Shown one piece after another: positions 43,658 to 51,220 of a DNA stretch of 51,220 nucleotides. Source of the DNA: Aurantibrevibacter litoralis (GTDB taxonomy: Bacteria > Bacteroidota > Bacteroidia > Flavobacteriales > Flavobacteriaceae); contig NZ_JAYEEQ010000022.1 in assembly GCF_034651555.1 (NCBI RefSeq), forward strand, positions 1 to 51,220, given 5' to 3'. Each line of letters begins with the position of its first letter. Within the stretch, counting starts at the first letter, position 1. The notes below the pieces were generated by a model, which was given only the letters and a program-made list of their open reading frames with translations, was not told the DNA's origin and searched no databases. The position numbers were made by a program, and so were the translations under genes.

Positions 43658-44887
43658 ATGATGCGGAATATAGTAACATTAGGATTGGCTTTATTATTAT
43701 TATCTTGCCAGAATAAGACCTCTATTGGCATTACAGAGGGCCATTGGTTGGGTCAATTGGATACTATGGATGGCGAAAAGTTGCCTTTTAATTTTAAAGT
43801 GATCAAAAACGATTCCGGTGTGCCTATCATAGAAATTTATAATGCCGAAGAGGTTATTACCGTAGATGAAATTGAGTTTTTTAAAGATTCTATCCTTATA
43901 AAACTTCCTGTCTTTGAAGGATATCTTAAAGGGGCACTCGGCAAAACAGCGATTACAGGGAGTTTTATAAAAGAAAGTGTGGCAAGAACGGTGCCCTTTA
44001 CGGCTGTTTTTAACCAAAAAGAGCGCTTTACAACCACGAAAACGCCTGTACAAAATGTGTCGGGGGTTTGGGAAACCGTGTTCAATCCAACAGATGAAAC
44101 AAAATATATCGCAAAAGGAATTTTTAAACAAGAGGGCACCTCTGTAACAGGCACGTTTAGAACCACAACCGGGGACTATCGTTATTTGGAAGGGGTTATG
44201 CATGGCGACTCTATAAAACTTTCCACTTTTGATGGTGCCCACGCCTTTCTTTTTACAGCTCGGGTAACGGACAGTACCATGACGGGTACGTTTTACTCCG
44301 GAAATCATTCCAAGGAAATTTTTACTGCAAAAAGGAATGAACGCTATGAACTACCGGATGAGAATTCGCTAACTTACCTTAAGGAGGGTTTTGAAAAACT
44401 TTCGTTTTCTTTTCCGGATAGCAACGACACTATGGTATCTTTAGAGGATCCTCAGTTTAAGAACAAGGTGGTGTTGGTGCAAATTATGGGCACCTGGTGT
44501 CCTAATTGTTTGGATGAAACAAAGTTTTTGGTAAACTATCTATCACAACATACACATCCGGATCTAAAAATTGTTGGTTTGGCATTTGAAACTGCGAAGA
44601 CCAAAGCACTGGCGTTTAAATCCATAAACCGATTAAAAGAGCGAATAGGAGTAAACTACCCTATTTTGTTGGCGCAATACGGTACCTCTAACAAGGTGAA
44701 AGCACAAGAAAAATTACCCATGTTAGATCATATCATATCCTATCCTACCACTATTTTTATTGATAAAAAGGGGATAGTACGTAAAATTCACACCGGTTTT
44801 AACGGGCCTGCCACAGGCGAAAATTACGTTAAGTTTAAGAACGATTTTCAGGACTTCGTTGCCCTACTTCTACAAGAAGAAATCTGA
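43658..44887 (+). CDS. TlpA-like thiol-disulphide lipoprotein
   Basis: The 409-residue lipoprotein (LLLLSC) has a C-terminal thioredoxin/TlpA domain with the redox motif WCPNC at 280-284 (GTWCPNCLDETKFL), followed by LKIVGLAFET and the cis-Pro in YPTTIFIDKKG. The N-terminal 260 residues are a beta-rich DUF-type domain of unknown job. Anchored in the envelope, it likely reduces disulphides in periplasmic proteins or cytochrome maturation. The start is either of two adjacent ATG codons. Confidence 0.88.
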   Translation: MMRNIVTLGLALLLLSCQNKTSIGITEGHWLGQLDTMDGEKLPFNFKVIKNDSGVPIIEIYNAEEVITVDEIEFFKDSILIKLPVFEGYLKGALGKTAITGSFIKESVARTVPFTAVFNQKERFTTTKTPVQNVSGVWETVFNPTDETKYIAKGIFKQEGTSVTGTFRTTTGDYRYLEGVMHGDSIKLSTFDGAHAFLFTARVTDSTMTGTFYSGNHSKEIFTAKRNERYELPDENSLTYLKEGFEKLSFSFPDSNDTMVSLEDPQFKNKVVLVQIMGTWCPNCLDETKFLVNYLSQHTHPDLKIVGLAFETAKTKALAFKSINRLKERIGVNYPILLAQYGTSNKVKAQEKLPMLDHIISYPTTIFIDKKGIVRKIHTGFNGPATGENYVKFKNDFQDFVALLLQEEI

Positions 44888-45046
44888 TTTTAAGGAGGAT
44901 ACATTTATCGAAATCGCTTTGCCTAATAATACTCAAAAAGGTGAAAAATTTAACATTAAAACAGGGCGATGCACAAAGTATGATTTAGCACCATCAAATT
45001 TGATTAAAACCTGATCATTATGACGCTTTCATTATTTTAAAGATAT

Positions 45047-46165
45047 TTATATAATAGTAGATCTTCCTAAGCCAATATTTTCGGCATTGCTGCTAAGGTA
45101 GTTATCTGTTTCCACAATATTTGTAGCAATAAAATTCCCTACTTCCTCTGTGGTATGCGTAACCTTCGCATTTAAATCGGGCGTTACTATATTTTTTCGC
45201 ATAGACTTGTTTACGGCTGCAACCACGGAAGCCGCTTCTTCATCTAACCCAAAATACTGTAACAGCAAGGCTGCCGATAAAATACAAGCGATAGGGTTTG
45301 CAATATTTTTTCCTGCTGCTTCCGGATAAGAACCGTGAACGGGTTCAAACATAGCTGTTTCATCTCCCACGGAAGCCGACGGCAACAGACCAATAGAGCC
45401 CCCAATAACGCTAGCTTCATTAGAAAGAAGATCGCCAAAAAGCGTATCAGACAAAATAACGTCAAATTGGGTAGGATGTAAAATTATCTGTGTAACCGCA
45501 TTGTCCACATATAGAAAGTCCAATTCAATGTCCGAATAACTTTCGCCAATCTTAGTCACCACTTTGCGCCAAAGCTTAGAAGAATCAAACACATTGGCCT
45601 TGTCTACTAAAGTGAGTTTTTTGCGCCTGCTTCGAGCTGCTTTAAACGCTAAATGAGCTATGCGACTTATTTGTGTTTCCGTATACGCATACACATCGGA
45701 TGCACTTGTGGCATCGGTATTAAAATTACCATTACCAAAAACGGTACCTCCTGTGAGTTCCCTATAGATCACAAAATCGGTACCCGAGATGATAGATTCC
45801 TTGAGTGGCGATTTTTTAACCAAAGTAGGAAAAAATTTTACAGGGCGAATATTGGCAAAAATATCCAGTTCTTTTCGAAGTTTAAACAATCCGTGTTCCG
45901 GACGTATCGCTAGGGTAGGATCATTGTCGTATTTTGGATGTCCAACTGCACCATACAACACTGCATCCGACGCTTTGCACACTTGAATGGTTTTTAACGG
46001 CAGAGGGTTTCCGGAAATAGACATGGCTTCGGCACCAATAACTGCGGTCGTAAATCTAAAGGAATGATTAAAAGTATCTGCAACGGCATTTAGACATTTA
46101 ATAGCCTGCGCCATCACTTCTGGCCCAATACCATCGCCTGCTAATACCGCTATTTTTAAGTCCAT
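45047..46165 (-). CDS. leuB: 3-isopropylmalate dehydrogenase
   Basis: LeuB oxidises and decarboxylates 3-isopropylmalate to 2-oxoisocaproate with NAD+ in leucine synthesis. The 372-residue product begins MDLKIAVLAGDGIGPEVMAQ and shows LYGAVGHPKYD near 70, the substrate Arg region (RPEHGLFKLRKELDIFANIRPV near 88-109) and YRELTGGTVFG near 136. The metal-binding DVILSDTLFGDLLSNEA near 240 and the NAD-binding EPVHGSYPEAAGKNIANP near 272 are also present. The start lies one base from the leuA stop, so both are cotranscribed. Confidence 0.95.
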   Translation of the reverse strand: MDLKIAVLAGDGIGPEVMAQAIKCLNAVADTFNHSFRFTTAVIGAEAMSISGNPLPLKTIQVCKASDAVLYGAVGHPKYDNDPTLAIRPEHGLFKLRKELDIFANIRPVKFFPTLVKKSPLKESIISGTDFVIYRELTGGTVFGNGNFNTDATSASDVYAYTETQISRIAHLAFKAARSRRKKLTLVDKANVFDSSKLWRKVVTKIGESYSDIELDFLYVDNAVTQIILHPTQFDVILSDTLFGDLLSNEASVIGGSIGLLPSASVGDETAMFEPVHGSYPEAAGKNIANPIACILSAALLLQYFGLDEEAASVVAAVNKSMRKNIVTPDLNAKVTHTTEEVGNFIATNIVETDNYLSSNAENIGLGRSTII

Positions 46166-46166
46166 T

Positions 46167-47339
46167 TTAGACCAAATTCTCTATATTCACATTGCTTGCT
46201 GCGATAATTTTAGGAATATCTTCATCTAGAATTTCCTTTTTTCGGTCTGCAAACACTAAAAATTGTTGGTACACAATGTCTAGCTGTGCTTTGGTTAGTT
46301 CGTAGCCTATTTTTTTAGCTCGGTAAGCCAATGCCGCTCTTCCGCTTCTTGCGGTAAGAACGATGGAAGATTCATTGACTCCAACCTCTTCGGGGTCTAT
46401 AATTTCATAGGTTTCTCTATTTTTAATTACCCCGTCCTGATGAATCCCGGAGCTATGAGCAAACGCATTAGAACCCACAATAGCCTTGTTGGGTTGTACA
46501 GGCATTCCCATTTTCTGAGAAACCATTCTACTGGTATCGTACAGCAGTTTACTGTTGATACGCGTATCTAAATTAAGGCTTGGGTGTTGCCGTAAGATCA
46601 TAACCACCTCTTCTAAAGCGGTGTTCCCGGCACGTTCGCCAATGCCATTTATGGTACATTCTATTTGTCGTGCACCGTTAATAACTCCGGCAATAGAATT
46701 TGCCGTAGCCAACCCAAGATCGTTATGGCAGTGACAGGAAAGTATGGCCTTGTGAATACCCGTTACATTTTCTTTTAAATACCGTATTTTTGCACCGTAT
46801 TCATCCGGTAAACAGTACCCTGTAGTGTCCGGAATATTGAGTACCGTTGCCCCTGCTTTTATAACCGCTTCGCACACCCGAGCAAGAAATTCATTATCCG
46901 TTCTTCCAGCATCCTCGGCATAAAACTCTACATCCTCTACAAAAGTTTTTGCAAGGCTAACGGCAAAAACAGCACGTTCTATAATAGCATCTCTAGAAGA
47001 GTTAAATTTGAATTTTATATGAGACTCCGAAGTACCTATACCGGTATGTATCCTTGGCTTTTTAGCATGTTTTAGGGCTTGGGCGGCCACTTCTATATCC
47101 TTTTGAACTGCACGGGTAAGTCCGCAAACCGTGGCGTGTTTAACGAGTTTGGCTATTTCATTTACGGAGTTGAAATCGCCTGGGCTAGAAATGGGAAAAC
47201 CGGCTTCGATAATATCTACCCCAAGAAGATCTAGCCGTTCGGCAATTTCCAATTTCTCCTTGGTATCCAATTTACATCCGGGGACTTGTTCTCCATCTCT
47301 AAGCGTAGTATCAAAAATTTGTACTATATCTTTACTCAT
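46167..47339 (-). CDS. leuA: 2-isopropylmalate synthase, short form
   Basis: LeuA condenses acetyl-CoA with 2-oxoisovalerate, the first committed step of leucine synthesis. The 390-residue enzyme has DTTLRDGEQVPG near 9-20, EAGFPISSPGDF near 41, the metal ligands in SCHCHNDLGLATANS near 202 and GIGERAGNTALEEV near 231. Long LeuA proteins carry an extra C-terminal leucine-sensing domain of about 120 residues; this one ends before it, as many Bacteroidota forms do, so allosteric control by leucine is probably missing. leuC and leuD are not in the window. A TATCTTCG element upstream may be its -7 box. Confidence 0.93.
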   Translation of the reverse strand: MSKDIVQIFDTTLRDGEQVPGCKLDTKEKLEIAERLDLLGVDIIEAGFPISSPGDFNSVNEIAKLVKHATVCGLTRAVQKDIEVAAQALKHAKKPRIHTGIGTSESHIKFKFNSSRDAIIERAVFAVSLAKTFVEDVEFYAEDAGRTDNEFLARVCEAVIKAGATVLNIPDTTGYCLPDEYGAKIRYLKENVTGIHKAILSCHCHNDLGLATANSIAGVINGARQIECTINGIGERAGNTALEEVVMILRQHPSLNLDTRINSKLLYDTSRMVSQKMGMPVQPNKAIVGSNAFAHSSGIHQDGVIKNRETYEIIDPEEVGVNESSIVLTARSGRAALAYRAKKIGYELTKAQLDIVYQQFLVFADRKKEILDEDIPKIIAASNVNIENLV

Positions 47340-47486
47340 TATATTTACGTAATTTTGAATATCCTTTACGAAGATAGTTTTAAAGGGTGGTCTTAGGAAG
47401 GGAAGGCCGTGCTATTTACAACGTTAAAGTAGTTTTTCAAGTACATAATATATTATATAACAGCGATTTAAATAAAATTTATTACG

Positions 47487-49031
47487 ATGACAACGGCTCA
47501 TAAAGACGCATTGTTTGTGCTGATAAAATCACTCTCAAAATCGGAAAAACGACAATTTAAATTATATGTTGGCCGATTAGGGGTTAATACCGATGCTAAA
47601 TTCTTGGGATTGTTTAATTTATTAGACAAAATGAAAGAATATGACGAGAAGGTGATTTTGGATAGCGAGATCGTAAAAAAATCGCAGTTATCAAATTTAA
47701 AAGCCCACCTCTACAAACAAGTTTTAGTAAGTTTACGACTTAATCCGGTAAACCAGAATATCCGTGTACAAATAAGAGAACAGTTAGATTTTGCTACCAT
47801 TCTCTATCAAAAAGGCTTGTATAAGCAAAGTCTAAAAATACTGGATAAGGCCAAAACCAACGCTATTGAACACGAAGAGAAAAATATTGCCTACGAAATC
47901 GTAGAACTCGAAAAAGTTATTGAAACGCAATATATTACCCGAAGCATTCCCGACAGGGCAGACGAACTCGCACTACAAGCAAAGCAACTTTCTGCGCAAA
48001 ACGTAATGGCCAGCAAGTTGTCTAACCTTTCCTTGCAATTATATGGGATGATGCTAAAGGTGGGCTATGTGCGAAGTAATGAGGATCTTCAAAAAGTGAA
48101 GAATTATTTTGAGAGCCATTTACCGGAATACAGGATCGAGGAATTGGGTTTTCGTGAAAAATTATGGCTCTACAAGGCTCATTTGTGGTACAGTTTTTTA
48201 ATACAGGATTTTTTATCGTGCTATAAATATGCCAATAAGTGGGTAGATTTATTCTACGAACAGCGGGAAATGATTTATTTGAACCCGGTGTTTTATTTAA
48301 AAGGTAATAATTATTTGCTAGAGTCTTTGTTCTATGTAAAATACAGTTCGCAGTTTAGAGAAACATTGGAACGTTTGGAGCAGATGGTAGAAAGTGCCTA
48401 TTTTCCTAAGAATGACAACATTAGCTCCTTGGCTTTTCTGTATCTGAATTCTAACAAGCTTAATCTTCATTTTTTGGAAGGCACCTTTGATAAAGGCCTT
48501 TATTTGGTAAAGATCATAGAATACGGTATTGGGAAACACAAAGATAGAATCGATGAGCACCATGTAATGGTGTTATATTACAAAATTGCCTGTTTGTATT
48601 TTGGTGTTGGCGATAATAAAAGTTGCATTCAGTATCTCAAAAAAATCATTCTCAACAAAAATCTAAAAATGCGCGAGGATCTTATGTGCTTTGCACGGGT
48701 TTTAAGTTTGGTGGCACATTATGAAGCGGGGATGGATTATCATTTGGAAATTCAACTAAAAAGCACCTACAAGTTTTTATTAAAAATGAATGACATGCAT
48801 GCCGTTCAGAAGGAAATGATTAAATTTTTAAGAAACTTAGGCAATATTTATCCCCACGAGCTGCGAGGCGAATTTGAAAAATTATACAATCAACTAAAAA
48901 AATACGAAAACCACCCGTACGAAAAACGGGCGTTCTTATATTTGGATATTTTATCTTGGCTAGAGAGTCATCTAAAAAACCGACCTGTGGCGCAAATCAT
49001 ACGCGAAAAAGCGATGTCGGTAACCCGATAA
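47487..49031 (+). CDS. Conserved helical protein, function unknown
   Basis: The 514-residue protein is almost wholly helical, with TPR-like pairs such as IREQLDFATILYQKGLYKQSLKILDKAKTNAIEHEEKNIAYEIVELEKV and FYLKGNNYLLESLFYVKYSSQFRETLERLEQM. It begins MTTAHKDALFVLIKSLSKSEKRQFKLYVGR, a start I associate with a conserved Bacteroidota family. There is no signal peptide, so it is cytosolic. No catalytic site can be seen. It diverges from leuA and may act as a scaffold or regulator through its repeats, which is inference. Confidence 0.78.
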   Translation: MTTAHKDALFVLIKSLSKSEKRQFKLYVGRLGVNTDAKFLGLFNLLDKMKEYDEKVILDSEIVKKSQLSNLKAHLYKQVLVSLRLNPVNQNIRVQIREQLDFATILYQKGLYKQSLKILDKAKTNAIEHEEKNIAYEIVELEKVIETQYITRSIPDRADELALQAKQLSAQNVMASKLSNLSLQLYGMMLKVGYVRSNEDLQKVKNYFESHLPEYRIEELGFREKLWLYKAHLWYSFLIQDFLSCYKYANKWVDLFYEQREMIYLNPVFYLKGNNYLLESLFYVKYSSQFRETLERLEQMVESAYFPKNDNISSLAFLYLNSNKLNLHFLEGTFDKGLYLVKIIEYGIGKHKDRIDEHHVMVLYYKIACLYFGVGDNKSCIQYLKKIILNKNLKMREDLMCFARVLSLVAHYEAGMDYHLEIQLKSTYKFLLKMNDMHAVQKEMIKFLRNLGNIYPHELRGEFEKLYNQLKKYENHPYEKRAFLYLDILSWLESHLKNRPVAQIIREKAMSVTR

Positions 49032-49075
49032 TTGGGCAACAAAAACCGCTTTATTACACATAAATAAAATGTAAT

Positions 49076-49792
49076 TTAAAGGCAGGAGTCCCAAATGGGA
49101 TCTTTGGGCGGTGGGGCAATAAATTGCATCAATTCCTTTTTTACCGGATGTACCAGCACTAAAGAACGTGCGTGTAAGCAGATGCCACCATCCGGATTAC
49201 TTCGATCAAATCCATACTTTAGATCCCCTTTTATAGGGCATCCTATTGCAGTCAGTTGCGCACGTATTTGGTGATGACGCCCTGTCTCTAGGTCTATTTC
49301 CAATAAAAAAAGAGTGTTTAATTTTTTCAGAATGCAATATGTTAAGATGGCTATTTTACTGTCTGCCACTTCATTGCGGTGTGCATAGGACTTGTTTTGT
49401 TTGGTATTCCTCGTTAACCAATGTACAAGTTTAGCCTTTGGGTGCTCTGGTGCGCGTTGCACTACAGCCCAATAGGTTTTGGTAGCTTCCTTGGCAGCAA
49501 AAATTTTATTTAGCCGGGTCAGTGCTTTAGAAGTTTTAGCAAACACGACAATTCCGGAGGTAGGCCGATCTAGGCGATGGACAACGCCCAAAAACACGAC
49601 ACCTTCTTTATTGTATTTTATTTTCAGGTATGTCTTTACCAATTCACTTAAAGGAATATCTCCAGATTTATCACCCTGAACAATATCGCCAACCCTCTTA
49701 TTTATCACTATGATATGATTGTCTTCGTAGAGCACTTGTAAGTTATCTGCGTTGGATTGTATTGCCCTTGGTTTGTTGGTCATCGGTTTCAA
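49076..49792 (-). CDS. RluA-family pseudouridine synthase
   Basis: The 238-residue enzyme isomerises uridine in RNA. The catalytic Asp75 lies in VHRLDRPTSGIVVFAK near 71-86, with VINKRVGDIVQGDKSGD near 29-45 and the later ETGRHHQIRAQLTAIGCPIKGDLKYG motif near 168-193. There is no S4 RNA-binding domain, as in the RluA group. Its ATG overlaps the panB stop by four bases, so the two genes are cotranscribed. Which RNA it modifies cannot be told. Confidence 0.93.
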   Translation of the reverse strand: MKPMTNKPRAIQSNADNLQVLYEDNHIIVINKRVGDIVQGDKSGDIPLSELVKTYLKIKYNKEGVVFLGVVHRLDRPTSGIVVFAKTSKALTRLNKIFAAKEATKTYWAVVQRAPEHPKAKLVHWLTRNTKQNKSYAHRNEVADSKIAILTYCILKKLNTLFLLEIDLETGRHHQIRAQLTAIGCPIKGDLKYGFDRSNPDGGICLHARSLVLVHPVKKELMQFIAPPPKDPIWDSCL

Positions 49793-50607
49793 TACTGCTC
49801 CTCGTTATTAGGAAAGTCTCGACTTTTTACATCGCTTACGTATTGGGAAATAGCAGCGCCCATTTCCTCATATAAATTCATATATCGTCTTAAAAAACGC
49901 GGGTTAAACTCTTGTGTAATACCCAACAGATCATGTAATACCAAAACTTGACCGTCTACCCCGTTTCCTGCACCAATACCAATAATTGGAATACGTACAC
50001 TTAAGGCCACTTCTTTGGCTAGTTTTGCAGGTATTTTTTCTAGAACGATAGCAAAACAGCCCGCCTTTTCCAGAAGAATAGCATCATCTTTTAATTTTTG
50101 AGCTTCTAATTCTTCCTTAGCCCTTACGGTATAGGTTCCAAATTTATAGATGGATTGTGGGGTAAGGCCCAAATGACCCATTACGGGAATACCAGCATTT
50201 AAAATTCGTTTTACGGATTCTCTAATTTCGGAACCGCCTTCTACCTTAACGGCATGAGCACCACTCTCTTTCATAATCCGAATAGCAGAACGTAGTGCTT
50301 CTTTAGGATCACTTTGGTAGCTGCCAAAAGGAAGATCTACTACTACTAAGGCGCGGTTTACGGCACGAATTACCGAAGAGGCGTGATAAATCATTTGATC
50401 CAACGTTATGGGTAAAGTGGTTTCATGACCCGCCATAACGTTACTGGCAGAGTCGCCCACCAAAATAACATCGATCTGCGCCGCATCTACAATTTTGGCC
50501 ATCGAGTAATCGTAAGCAGTTAGCATGGATATCTTTTCGCCCAATTGCTTCATATCCACCAGCGATTTTACAGTGATTCTTTTATATTCTTTTTTGGAAA
50601 CTGACAT
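49789..50607 (-). CDS. panB: 3-methyl-2-oxobutanoate hydroxymethyltransferase
   Basis: PanB makes ketopantoate from 2-oxoisovalerate and methylene-tetrahydrofolate, the first step to pantothenate and CoA. The 272-residue enzyme has MLTAYDYSMAKIVDAAQIDVILVGDSASNV near 28-57, DLPFGSYQ near 93, KVEGGSEI near 121 and MGHLGLTPQSIYKFG near 142, with PIIGIGAGNGVDGQVLVLHDLLG near 208. The frame is open to 50817 but the added sequence has no family character, so the ATG at 50607 is used. It precedes the RluA-type gene. 2-oxoisovalerate links it to the leuA pathway nearby. Confidence 0.95.
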   Translation of the reverse strand: MSVSKKEYKRITVKSLVDMKQLGEKISMLTAYDYSMAKIVDAAQIDVILVGDSASNVMAGHETTLPITLDQMIYHASSVIRAVNRALVVVDLPFGSYQSDPKEALRSAIRIMKESGAHAVKVEGGSEIRESVKRILNAGIPVMGHLGLTPQSIYKFGTYTVRAKEELEAQKLKDDAILLEKAGCFAIVLEKIPAKLAKEVALSVRIPIIGIGAGNGVDGQVLVLHDLLGITQEFNPRFLRRYMNLYEEMGAAISQYVSDVKSRDFPNNEEQY

Positions 50608-50990
50608 TTGTAGTATGTTTTGAGATTCTAAAAGTAAGGAGTTTTGTTGAGATTGTTGCGCAAAACATACATGCGGATATTTGCAGGGTACAACGAAATA
50701 CAACCAATACCCCGAAAGGGAATCTTGTTCACCATACATCTTGAATACCTGCGTAGCGAAATTTAATACGCAGTATAGTATATTTGCAATGGCAGATTCC
50801 TTTGGTACAAAACACAACGTTTATTTGCTATTATGAATGGCTGTAATACCAACGAAGTACTTATGATGCCATGCTGCAATGAAAAAAGGAAGCAAGAAAC
50901 ACGAAGGTTTGTTCATATTAAATAAATTGACTTAGGCACTTTGTTATTAGATGTAAAGTTAGTAAATTAGGGCAAATAATATCTTATACT
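50608..50990. other. 383-base intergenic region upstream of panB and of a transposase
   Basis: No complete gene is seen. TATATTTG at 50779-50786 is an exact -7 match on the plus strand, with an ATG two bases after it that opens only 15 codons. The left end of the second IS probably lies in this stretch, but the right end is outside the window so its inverted repeat cannot be matched. Confidence 0.4.
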
Positions 50991-51220
50991 ATGGAGCAAA
51001 GATTCAAAAGCCTCTCCCTTTTTGAGTTTCAAGAACGGTTCTCTACCACTGAGGCCTGCCTTGCGTACCTCTCGGAGCTCAAATGGGGTAACGGTTACCG
51101 CTGCCAGAAATGCGGTCATAGAAATTTCTGTAACGGCGTTCCCGCGGGCTCACGGCAATGTACCAGTTGCAACTATACAGAGTCCCCCACAGCAGGTACG
51201 CTGTTCCACAAAGTGAAGTT
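50991..51220 (+). CDS. Second IS1595-type transposase, N-terminal part (cut by window end)
   Basis: The visible 76 residues start MEQRFKSLSLFEFQERFSTT and contain a zinc ribbon CQKCGHRNFC plus QCTSCNYTE near 40-65, followed by the PTAGTLFHKVKF motif of IS1595/ISXO2-type transposases. It differs clearly from the transposase at 35645, so it is another element. The gene continues past the window end. The frame is open from ATG 50991. Confidence 0.85.
   Translation, partial: MEQRFKSLSLFEFQERFSTTEACLAYLSELKWGNGYRCQKCGHRNFCNGVPAGSRQCTSCNYTESPTAGTLFHKVK

Noticed and set aside
43700..44308. Minus-strand frame of 202 codons inside the TlpA-like gene
   Set aside because: It is a shadow of the plus-strand lipoprotein gene; its residues are rich in Cys, Arg and Phe without any pattern.
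50608..50817. N-terminal extension of PanB
   Set aside because: The added 70 residues have no match to the family, which starts at the Met encoded at 50607.

Overview
The window is chromosomal DNA from a member of the Bacteroidota, most likely a marine-type Flavobacteriaceae. Reasons: TAnnTTTG-type -7 promoter elements stand before several genes, Shine-Dalgarno sites are rare, short lipoproteins with Bacteroidota-style signal peptides are common, and lineage-typical genes are present (TIGR02757 protein, PorP/SprF-like barrel, YtxJ bacillithiol-system protein, short LeuA, YbiT-like ABC-F). Gene density is high and most of the window is ordinary core genome.

Layout. 1-2350 is a decayed AT-rich accessory patch: a possible HEPN-like protein, then two broken RhuM-family copies, one of them carrying an 18-bp perfect palindrome. 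2552-7356 holds an exported Gfo/Idh oxidoreductase, a PhoX-like lipoprotein with a collagen-like tract, and a di-heme peroxidase with a long N-terminal helical domain. 7453-11510 has a TIGR02757 protein, hydroxybutyryl-CoA dehydrogenase, a second Gfo/Idh protein, pcm and smpB. 11904-17924 carries envelope genes, a c-type cytochrome plus cytochrome P460 pair, an ankyrin lipoprotein, a histidine phosphatase, a PorP/SprF-like protein and a TetR regulator. 18039-25404 holds clpB, ytxJ, a lipoprotein, fumarylacetoacetase and glyA.

25451-30657 is a signalling block: an unknown 222-residue protein, a NarL/LuxR-type response regulator, a TPR sensor kinase, an unlisted 55-residue secreted peptide, and a LytTR protein whose receiver domain lacks the phospho-acceptor Asp and conserved Lys. 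Two promoters in this block share a CCTTA-N7-TAAGG inverted repeat exactly 32 bp upstream of the -7 element, and a third box lies near one of them. This is the most interesting undescribed signal I found.

30658-36640 has a thioesterase, glutaminyl cyclase, the SRP RNA, an SDR, a transaldolase-like aldolase, a thioredoxin-fold lipoprotein without catalytic cysteines, and a complete 1000-bp IS1595-type insertion sequence with an 8-bp target duplication. 36709-50607 carries a YbiT-like ABC-F ATPase with degenerate motifs, envelope proteins, pheT, leuB and leuA, an RluA-type pseudouridine synthase and panB. The window ends inside a second, different IS1595-type transposase.

Functionally the block mixes branched-chain amino acid and pantothenate synthesis (leuA, leuB, panB), tyrosine breakdown (fumarylacetoacetase), translation and protein quality control (pheT, smpB, SRP RNA, ABC-F, clpB, pcm) and many surface lipoproteins. 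All calls come from reading the sequence; no database search was run.
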